The notes under the pieces: model-generated
Seen by the model: only the letters and a program-made list of their open reading frames with translations
Database searches by the model: none
Told to the model about the DNA's origin: nothing
Shown: positions 23,150 to 33,500 of the stretch, piece after piece
Layout of the letters: every line of letters begins with the position of its first letter
Position numbering within the stretch: position 1 is the first letter of the stretch
Made by a program: the position numbers and the translations under genes
Source of the DNA: Diphasiastrum complanatum
Taxonomy: Eukaryota > Streptophyta > Lycopodiopsida > Lycopodiales > Lycopodiaceae
Reading direction: 5' to 3'
Length of the DNA: 64,000 nt
Assembly (NCBI GenBank): GCA_029204225.1
Contig: CM055100.1
Location: forward strand, 60,433,008 to 60,497,007

Positions 23150-23760
23150 CTGTTGTTAAAAATTGACAGATCTAACATGACCTACATATATGACACTACC
23201 AAATCTATCTTGATCAGCTCGGATTTTTATAAGCTACCAAACAAGATTTGGATCTAGGCAAAAGCTCTTGTACACAAAAAGTAATCATCAACCAAAGTCA
23301 AGCAAATTCCATGCATATCCTTGAAAAAACCAAGTAATTTTCATTATGGAAAAGTGAAACCAACATCTAGCTCTCGGGTAGAGAGAGAAAATCCTTGACG
23401 CCTAGGGTAGAGAGAGAAAGTACAAAGAGTTTCCAAGCCAAAAGTTGATTATCTCTCAAAAAGGTCCAAAGTAGAGGCCACATCCATATAGTGGTAGCTC
23501 GAGTTCCTACTCAGTAAAGCACGTAGGGACCTCTAAACATGATTGGATCCATGATTTGCACCTCATAATTTGATTGGACCTCAAAAGTCAATGCGATGAG
23601 GATTTTACCTATGGTGCACTACTTGCCAATTTGCATCTCTAAAATCTAGGACATGTGTCCGCTCCTCATAGGACTTGAGAAGGATGTCTAATCGCCTATC
23701 CTAATCATGCATTTTGATTTGTACAAGTCATGAGGAGATTGAGGCCCAACCTCATGATGA
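23150..23760 (-). repeat. LTR-like sequence related to the C1/C7 copia LTRs
   Basis: Two TAGAGAGAGAAA motifs at 23375-23420, with CTCTCGGG between and the 'GATTGGACC' segments that follow, reproduce the layout of the C1 LTR at 5340-5640. No primer site, polypurine tract or pol lies beside it, so it looks like a diverged solo LTR. Boundaries are approximate. Confidence 0.45.
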
Positions 23761-26009
23761 CACTTGGCATGCTTCTACCTGACTAGCTTTTGTCTAATTT
23801 CACATTGCTTTATGAAACAAGCTAATTTATGGCATGAATGAACTAATACATTTAGGCCTACTCCTCACACATGGGAACATGCTCCACACATGTGTGATTT
23901 ACATTTGTACATGAAAATGAAAAATAATTAAGCTAGATTTTGCATATTTTCACATTTGTCTCTCTATAAGAGACAAAATTCGGAGAAGTAATTTGCTACA
24001 GTTGATCACTTCAGTAGAGTAACCCTACCCACAAATAGTCATAGAATATCTTGGAGCTTAGGAGGCACGATTCTACTATTTTAGAGATGGTGGTATTTAT
24101 TACCAAGGTTTCAAGTTAGAGAGAGATACAAGACCGCACTTAGTTCCTCTTAACAAAGCAAGACTGAAGCTCTTTAAAGCCTTTATTCATAATTCAACAA
24201 GGTAAAGTACAACTGAAAAGTAAAATACAGTACTAGAAAGCACCATAAGGCATAACGACTTTCAAGACGTCCAGCTGATACTTGCCACCATCCCACAAAA
24301 CAAAACCGCTCAAGTTAGTTCAGTGAGGAAGACAGGTGTCATAGTTGAACGACGGTTGTTATTCATGTCCAAAAGAAGTTATACTACTTAACAGTTTTGA
24401 ATAGCATTTTAAAACATAGTCCAGTCTTCCCAAACACACAATGTTTTAGCGATAGGCCAAGCCGTTATATCACTGTATCAGGGCGAGTGCCGTACTGATC
24501 AGCTTACGGTCAATTGGTCCGTATCAGTTTGTTTTAATCAAAGAGGAGTATGAAAAGTTAAACCGTGAGGACTTTTATTTAGCCAGAAGACTTGGTGTGA
24601 ACTGGTGGAAAGGTTCTGCGAATTCTTCTTCAGAGAACGCGATTAGAGGTTGAACAAATCAAACCGATATCAGCATTTTTAATCATGCCTGAATCTGATC
24701 TATGTACTCATAGAGCAGTTCCATTATGATTAAATTATGCGTGCAGAAATATGGGTGTGGAAATTGGAAATATATGCGCGAATGTGATAGTCAATTAGAT
24801 AATCAAATAAACGACTAAGACTTTGATTAGAAAACGAAATGAAGAAACTTCATTTGATAGCTATGATGCTATGAGCGAGTACAAGAATTTGGTGTTTTAT
24901 GATTTTTCATTGGATAGCATGTTATTAGCATATGATTGGTATATCCATATACTTGATCTCGGATTTTATACAAGTAAGATTGGTTACTTCATCCTTGTGT
25001 TGGATGATTGTGTTTTTTCATGTTTAGAGGCATTTTGTTATGAGAATAAGTGAATCATCCTCTAAGGACACTTATATCCATAATAAATTGTTGAGCGTCA
25101 TTCGATCTAAGATTAACATTGAATACAAGATTAGAGAAATGATGCAAAATAATTGTTATTTTAGCATGCATAGTCTTGGAAATTTTGGTGTGCTTAATCT
25201 TTGTGATCTTGGCAACATGATGGATCTTTGTGATCATTATGACGCAAGGAGGCATTAGTTGTCTCAAGAAAAAGCAACTATTTTCAAGGAGTATCATCTT
25301 TGGTTTCAAGGATGTTTTCCAAGCATGGAAGGAACCAATGGCTATGGTGCTAGAATGGTGGAATGCTCTTCATGGCATTTGGGAATGGCTTTGATTAGTG
25401 TTAGTACTTCACTCAATAGCCTCTTTTTGTACCAGTAGGTTGAGGTTCAGCTAAGGTTCACACGTGTGAAGCCTCCTTGATCATTTACACTTTGCTTTTA
25501 ATTACTTTTGCTTACATATCAAGATAGGATCTAGCTTGCATTTGGTGATAAAATTGTTGATAATAATGCAAGCAAATACTTTTGTAGATTGAATTTGTTT
25601 ATGGTCCTAATTGTACTTTTCTTTCACAAAGAGTGTGCTTTTGTGATGCCCAGTACAACATCCAAACTCCCATTCTCAAATTTCAACAGCTAATTATCGT
25701 CTTTGTACATTTCTCACTACTCAAGTATTGCATGTACTTTAAAAGATCATTTGGCCTACTAATCTTGTAAACATCCAACAACTTTACATAAATGTATCAA
25801 GAATGAGTGAGTAGTGATTAATTGGCAACTTGTTGATTGGTTGATTAGACATTGGCAAGAGTAGTGAAGTGTTCCTTTAACGGATTGTGCATAGCACAAC
25901 TCATTTTCATAACTTAGTAAGCTACATCACTGGTCAATTGCTCACTTTGATTTGTTTTGTACACTATCATTTAATGCAATACATTTTGGACTTGTCTTAT
26001 TGCCTATTC
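23761..26009. other. No supported gene
   Basis: Short ORFs at 24823-25053 and 25040-25258 (plus strand) show no recognisable motif. A 14-bp perfect palindrome TTCACACGTGTGAA lies at 25461-25474. A GC-richer spot at about 24478-24530 has ACTGAT/ATCAGT inverted ends around CTTACGGTCAATTGGTCCG. Nothing else stands out. Confidence 0.4.
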
Positions 26010-26210
26010 GTGTGTGATAATATTCATGTCATCTGTGAAATCTGTGAAATCATTTGAATCTGTGAAATTTGAGGACCATTGGTGAAATCTGTGAAATGAG
26101 GACCAGAAATGCCTTGGGAGGGGGTTTTGGGGGGAAAATGGAAATTAATCTATTAATTAACATGAACCGTGGTACGGTTCACCCCACAGTTCTGAGAACC
26201 ATAAGTTCTA
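26010..26210. mobile_element. Foldback element FB1, one-armed remnant
   Basis: It has TCTGTGAAA repeats (26030-26098), a G-rich block GGGAGGGGGTTTTGGGGGG at 26116-26134, an AT spacer TTAATCTATTAATTAA and one arm (GAACCGTGGTACGGTTC at 26164-26180, then CAGTTCTGAGAACC and ending TTCTATG). Order and sequence match the right half of FB2 in intron 5 of RPL17. No left arm is visible, so it is truncated. Confidence 0.6.
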
Positions 26211-27523
26211 TGTTTCTAACATTCATTACTTTGGCATAAGCATTGGGGTTTTTCTGATAGTCTATACAATACCACTTAAAAGCATTAATGTTTGGCATGA
26301 ATGTTTGCCTTCCATATTCACCTTTGTAGAAATCTTAGAAACTGGTTCCGACCCTTTAAAGTCAGAATGTACTGTAAGTTCCGGAACATACTGGTCGGAA
26401 CTTTTTTTTTTATCCAAAAAAAATTTGATAATATAGTTAAATGCACTAACTACTTCAACAGTTCTAGTCAGCTTTCATGCATCCCACGTCCTATATACAG
26501 ACCAGACTGCATTCATAAAAGCATCATGATGATTAAAGCCAGTGCCAGTCGTAAACAAAAGCATATTCCTGTCTATCCTGAGTAGGCATTAACCAAAACA
26601 TGATGAGTAAAATCATCACTGTTGATAAACAAAGGAATTGCTAATCTCTCCTACATACCAGACTGCACTACACAAAACATGACAACATTTATAATCTGCA
26701 ATGTCAATCTAATTTCTGATGAATGCTAAGCATATGCATAAATGATGATTACTGAGGTCATACAAGAAGCACTTGAGCCAACAGAGCATGAGGCGCAATA
26801 TCTGCCAGTTAGAGTTCTCTATCCAACTTCTTAACATTGGGAGCATGAATAAGATTACACCAAGAACATTTGGTATCATGTAAGCAAGGATAACCAGCAC
26901 AAACAATTATTTTTTCTTTGTTAAACAGCTACAAAAAAAATTCTGCCCACATTCCGGAATGGAACGAGTTCCAGAAGGCATTCCGGAATGGAGCGGGCAA
27001 TTATGGTGGAAATGAAGTCTTGTTTATGAAACAGATTTGACAAACTATGCACTATGTCAAATTCTTGCTACCTGTGACAAACTATGCACTATATCAAATA
27101 GTTGCAATATATGTTACCTGTCAAAATGCAAATGGCTCAGTTTCTTTTTTATCGAATTTCTGAGACTAAAATCTAGGCTGGCATTAGACAATGTGACTGA
27201 AAATGCTCCATGAACTGCCATTTTAGAAAATAAATGCACAATTAAAAAATCCCTCCATGCAACGTTTCAGGACTCATTTTAAAACCTTTAGCCCTTGATT
27301 TTCAAAAACTGGAGCCATCTTTCAATTCTGCAGAGCTTTGCAGGAAAAGGCAAACAAAATCTTTCGATTAAATGGTAGTGCTTTAAGTGGTCACATCCTC
27401 ATAACATCCTTGCAGCTATTGCAAAGGCAACACAAACAGAACTAAGATCTGTGTTAATAAACCAATCCAAAGTCTAGTAGCACCAATAATAATTTGTTGG
27501 ACAGAAGATGGCTAGCTTCACAA
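26211..27523. other. Downstream flank of RPL17 with GTTCC-type palindromes
   Basis: The upper part should contain the RPL17 3' UTR (minus strand, below 27524). Palindromic GTTCCGGAAC at 26380-26389 and ATTCCGGAAT (twice, about 26952 and 26981) with GTTCC half-sites suggest remnants of another foldback family. Similar GTTCC/GGAAC sequence lies at 32326-32370 beside FB3. No coding sequence is supported. Confidence 0.4.
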
Positions 27524-30500
27524 CTATGACGTACTTCGCAAACTAGCTTGAGCTTTCCTAGGCCCCCTGGGAGCAATCTCTGTCTCCGCCTGAAAACACC
27601 AGGTTGACTCCATAAGAATAATAATTTATGCTTTAAAGAAAAAGCTGCTTGAGTTTTCTCTGCAGTGACAGCCTGTGAATTAAAACTAGGTAATATATAA
27701 ACTGTCATTAAATAAAGCTTATAAAGTGTGATTGAGACCTAAATGAAAAGTTGAGAAGGTAAATGGCTGGCGGATAGGAGACTATAAAATGTTTGCTCCC
27801 TTGTGTGATCAATGAGCATATAACGTCATATTCTACATTGTCAGTAGATGAAGCTTCCTAAACCAAAATTCCTTCGAGGTAGGGATTTCATTCAGTCCAG
27901 ATGTACACCTATTATTTAGGACAGCACTTGAGACAGAATTATGCAAGATGTGGTCCTTGCTTGCAGAATAGAAACCAGTTCCTACCATCTTTCCATAATA
28001 AGCTTAAAATAATTACATGCAATGAAAAAAGGACAAGGATCCATACTAATGCAACCGTATAGAACTCAAAAAACAAGAATCTTAACCATCCAACACTACT
28101 TACGTCTTATCAGTAGAATTCAAGACAAGCAAAACTTACAAAAAATAGAGAAGTCAAAACTGTCCTTAAGTAAAGCTTATATAAGATCCAAACTTGAGAT
28201 GGTAAATGGCTGGCAGATAGGAGACTATAAAATGTTTGCTCCCTTGTGTGATCAATGAGCATATAACGTCATATGCTCCATTGTCAGTAGATCTTCCTAA
28301 ACCAAAATTCCTTCGAAGTAGGAATTTTATTCAGTCCAGACGTACACCTACTATTTAGGACAGCACTTGAGACAATTATGCAAGATGTGGTCCTTGCTTG
28401 CAGAATAGAAACCAGTTCCTACCATCTTTCCATTTACATGCAAAGAAAAAAGGCTAAGGCTCTATACTTATGCAACCGTATAGAACTCAAAAAACAAGAA
28501 TCTTAACCATCCAACACTACTTACGTCTTATCAGTAGAATTCAAGAAAAGCAAAACTTAGAAAAAATAGATGAGAAGTCAAACTGTCCTCAAGTAAAGCT
28601 TATATAAGATCCAAACTTGAGATGGTAAATGGCTGGCGGATAGGAGACTATAAGGAGGTTTTGCTCCCTTGTGTGATCACTAAGCATATAACTTCATATG
28701 TTCCACTATCAGTAGATGAAGCTTCCTACACAAATTCCTTCGAAGTGAGGATTTATTCAGTCCAGACTCTCGTGGACCTCGACCTGAACATCGACAGCAT
28801 TCAAATTGTACGTACATTACACATGATTTGAAGAAACTTGCACACTAAAATCATAATTACTAAAACCTCCAGCGAATTAGTACCCAAGCAAGCTTAGACG
28901 CACTTAAACTACCTCCGAAAGGCCTACAGCTTTTAAAAGAAAGGAAATTCATGCATAAACATGCTGATGACTCGGATGATGAAATAGGTGAGAAAAAATA
29001 TTAAGTTCATAAAATCAGAATGCAGCAAAAAATCTCCCTGACCATTCGTACAATCTCAAAGCCCAATAACATTGAAATGCAACCACCAACCACCAAAAAT
29101 AAGAAAATAATCAGACAATTGTGAGTTCCTGAGTAATCAATCAAATTCAAAGACAATGCTTGAAATTAAATGACAAGTCAGAAACTGCGGGCATCTACCC
29201 TATATAATCTTGCTCCCAATCCTATGCTGCCTTCATAATTATATTAAAGCAGATAGTCATTTAGCTCTCAAAACTATACCGTCTGCATAATTGAGTTAAA
29301 GCAGGCTTAATGGAACAGAGTAACTACATAAAAAATCTCACGAGTTAAAGCAGACTTGATGGAACCCAGGAACTACATAAAAATTTTCACGAGTTAAAGC
29401 AGACTTGATGGAACCCAGTAACTACGTAAAAAATTTCATGAGTTACAGCAGACTTGATGGAACCCAGTAACTACGTAAAAAATCTCACAAAAAGGCATAT
29501 TTAACTTTATAATACTATAAAATCTGAACATTTTCATAACATTGATTGTTTTTTGAATGATTGGTAAATTCATGAAGCTCAAATATTACTTCTAGCTAAA
29601 TCACAATGTGTATGATCTTTACCTCTTTCTTTACCGTCACCTCCTTCTCAGACAATATCAACTCAATATGGCAGGGAGACGACATGTATGCTGTCACAAT
29701 ACAGGGCAAACAACACTTTAAAAATCCAATAATCGACTGACTAATTAGCTAAGACTTTAAAGCCAAAGTAACTAAATACCAAGAAAAGTAGTTTGCACTA
29801 ATGACAGGAAAGAGGCCATGTACATATGAGATGGTATAAGTACATATAAAGAAATGATAGGATCACAGCATAGAATTAATGAACCGTTAGCGGTTCACCA
29901 CGGTTCTGAGAACCGTACGGTTCTTAAAATTTTTTACCCAGAACCGTGGTGAACCGTACTGATTAATTAATTAATTTATTTTTTTTTAGTTTCCCCCAAA
30001 AATAACCCAAAAATATGCAAAAAAATCTGTGAAATCTGTGAATTCTGTGATATCATCTGTGAAATCTGTGAAACCATCTGTGTCAAATCATCTGTACATC
30101 ATGTGAAATCTGTATCATCTGTGAACAGTATGAAATCATCTGTGAAATCTGTAAATTTGGTATTAGTTAATTAATTAATTATTTATTTATTTATTTAATT
30201 AAATAGAGGAACCGTACCACGGTTCAAGGAACCGTGGTACGTTTCCTCCCACGGTTCTGAGAACCGTGGGTTCTATGGATCACAGAAATGCAGTTCATTT
30301 CACACCTAAAACACTTCGGGAGAGAAACTGCACTTACGATTGATTCTTCCATGAGCTCGGTAGGTGCGCCTACGCTGCTTCTGAGCTTTATTGACCTGAA
30401 TATGAGACACAAAAAGGGTCTCTGTATCCAGTCCTTTTACCTGAAAAAGGGCAAACGTTGAGCAAAAATCAACACAGTTCCCATAGACAGGCCAGTTACA

Positions 30501-33500
30501 GATGCCAACTTCCAAATTAAGCTTTCAGGTTATTAAACAACCAAAGACTTGACCTTGGAAGTGCAAGATAGCCAAAAAAAACTTTGATCAAAATAGCATC
30601 TTTCACATTCAAAATCAATAATTCTAGACAATGACAATAGAACAGCATTATGGACAACTTGTTAAAGTGATAAACTGTGAAAGCAAAAAACAACTATTAA
30701 AAGCTAACAATATCTCTAAGCCATGACTAAATTGAAACGTTTCTATATCATTCATTACTGTGTATATAGTAAGGGTCTGGGCCGGACGTGGCCTTTTCGC
30801 GTCTGCATCCGGCGTCCGGACCAGGACGCGTCCTTTTTTTCTTTAACACTAAAATACACTAAAAAAAAATCATAAAAAAAAAAGTGCGTCCGGGGTGAAC
30901 ACGTCCGGACCCGGACACGGGTCCAGGTCCTGCTACCTTAGAGACATACATATCTCTTTACCCAACTCAAATCATTCAATTTGTGAATATAAGATACGAA
31001 CAGTAGCAAGCCACGTTGTCTGTGAGCTAACAACAGCCTCTCGTTTCCAAAAAGCTTCCAGTAGATACTATAGAAGAAACTTAGTCCGCACCATTGAAGA
31101 GTACCAGTAAAAATGGTTTCATAACAAAATAGATTGACAACTAGCATTAGATGTTTGACAAGCATTATGCTATAGAAACAAATGGAGCAGAGGAAGTAAA
31201 ATCAACTTGTACCTCTGCATTGCTCTCAGCATTTTTTAGAAGTCCCAAAAGAAACTCAGCTGATTTCACAGGCCACCGACCTTGACCATTGGAGTGGCGA
31301 GCCTTAGCCTGAGCCGTTCTGCCCACTCCCCCACAAAAGCGCCTGAAAGGGATTGCTTGCTTGTGAGCTATAACATCCTCCAGATAGCGCTTTGCCTTTG
31401 ATAGCTGCAACCTTTTGATGGCTTGGGCTGCTTCACGAGTATTCTACATCACCAAATGGAAGAACAATAAAAACCCCTTCAATGCACAGCAAGATCTCGT
31501 ATAGCGTTTTTCATTTCTGTGCAGCTCTACAATCAGCCAATTTCAAACTTCAAATGTGATGTAATAGCCAAGAAAAAGGATTGTGAAGATCTAAGTCAAT
31601 ATTCAATGTTTCACGCATCTGCCTAAGGCTTCTTATGGACAAGAAAGGTGTAATTACACTACAGCTTTTTATAATTTTTGCTACAAAATTTCAAAAAATT
31701 TCGATTTGAAAATATCTTACAAGTTCAAGGTAAAATACTGAGCAATAACATAGACTATAAAGTAGTCACCTTGAAGTGGACACGTAAGTCAGATCCCCTG
31801 GCTTTGCAAGCTGAACATACACACATGAACAAATAGAAGTGAGATTTAGACCATGCAAGAAGCGATGCACAAAACTGTTAAGAAAGTGCAAATCAGTTAT
31901 CACCATAATTTTGTATAGTACAGTGTTTCACTTGGCAAACAGGGCTCAACAAACAGAACATCAGAGACGTAGAAAAGCATGTCATATTTAGGCATTTTGC
32001 CATTGGCAGCTCATAAACTCTGACACAATCTCCAAAGATTTGAATGGGTTAGATTGCATAAAAAGACAGGATCACAAAGGTTTACATAATTAGGGTTTAT
32101 GTTGCCAAAACTTCAAATATGGTTAGATTCATAATATCATAGTTGCAGCGAAACATGCTGCGCACCAGCAGAGTTCCACTATCAGGACATGTATTTTGTA
32201 AACTAATAAGTTCAAAAAAATCAATAGAAACTGATTTCTAGTACTAAAAATAAAAAACCTAAACAAATTTACAAACATTAGAAACTAATTGAAACATTAA
32301 AACACAAAAAAATAAAAATAAGCACATTCCATGTTCCAAAAAGTGTTCCAGAACATGGGCAGCAATTATGATGTCTATATATACGTGGGTCCTGGGAACC
32401 GTGGGGTGAACCGTACCACGGTTCATGAACCGTGGTACGGTTCTTGTAATTAATTAATTAATTTTTTTTTTATGACCCTTTCCCCCAAACTGCTCCCACG
32501 GACTTTTGGCCCTCATTTCACTGTCTTTGGCACTCATTTCACTACTGTTTTTGGCAGTCACTGTCATAGAATCTGTGGCACTCACTGTAAAAAAAAAATG
32601 TGTTTATGGCACTCACTGTTTTAAACTGTATCACTCAGGAATACAAATGGTTGGAATTTCTATCAATGTTTTTGGCACTCATGGCACTGTTTTTGGCACT
32701 CATGGAAGTAAAAAAAAAATTAATTTATTAATTAATTATTTAATTACCACGGTTCTGGAAACCAATCTTTGTGAACCGTACGGTTCACTGTACAGTTCTC
32801 AGAACCATGGTGAACCGTCCACGGTTCACATATTCTACGATGTATATAATATAATATAATATGTGTGTGTGTGTGTGTGTAAGAAAAACCATAATTCTGC
32901 TGAAAGATTTTTTGTTGGTATGCTGCAAGCTCTGCTACGAATTTGCTTTAAGTTGTGAACTCAATCAATTGCCAGTCATAAAGTGCAAATAGCATCAGCC
33001 TGTAGTAGCTTGTTCACATAGGTAAGCTGCAACAAAGAGGCATTTTGTTGAGCCTTATAAAGAACATTTCTAGAATCATCTATGTTCAACTAAGAATATG
33101 TCACCAAATGTCAAAAATTGGAAGATAGCCTGTCACAGTCTTTCTTCTTGATATAGACTATATTTGCAATAATTGCAAGTCTCTTTTGTTTTTTATACAA
33201 ATACTCCATCAAAATGTACTCTAGCAAGGCCTCCATAGCAAGCTACTCCAATAATGTAGATTTTAGGTCAATATTCTAAACAAGGTTGCAGCGGATTGCG
33301 ATCCGCTGCAAAAATGATCCGGAATGTGCGATCCGGGACCAGAAACGCTGTCCCAGATCGCAAAAAAATTTGCAAATTTTTTTCTCATCTGGTTGCAATC
33401 CAAATGAATAGCAGAAATATTGAAGCAGATACAACTGAAATGAATAGCCAATGATTATATCTACAAATCCGTTTCTGCACAAACGATTTGATTCAGTATA

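Noticed and set aside
27590-29622. Intronic snoRNA in RPL17 intron 6
   Set aside because: Paired C (RTGATGA) and D (CTGA) boxes with terminal stems were not found on the host strand; the TGATGA at 28964-28980 is on the opposite strand.
30030-30150. TCTGTGAAA repeats, looked at as a CRISPR-like array
   Set aside because: Units are 8-9 bp without unique spacers, lie between foldback arms in a plant intron, and have no cas context.
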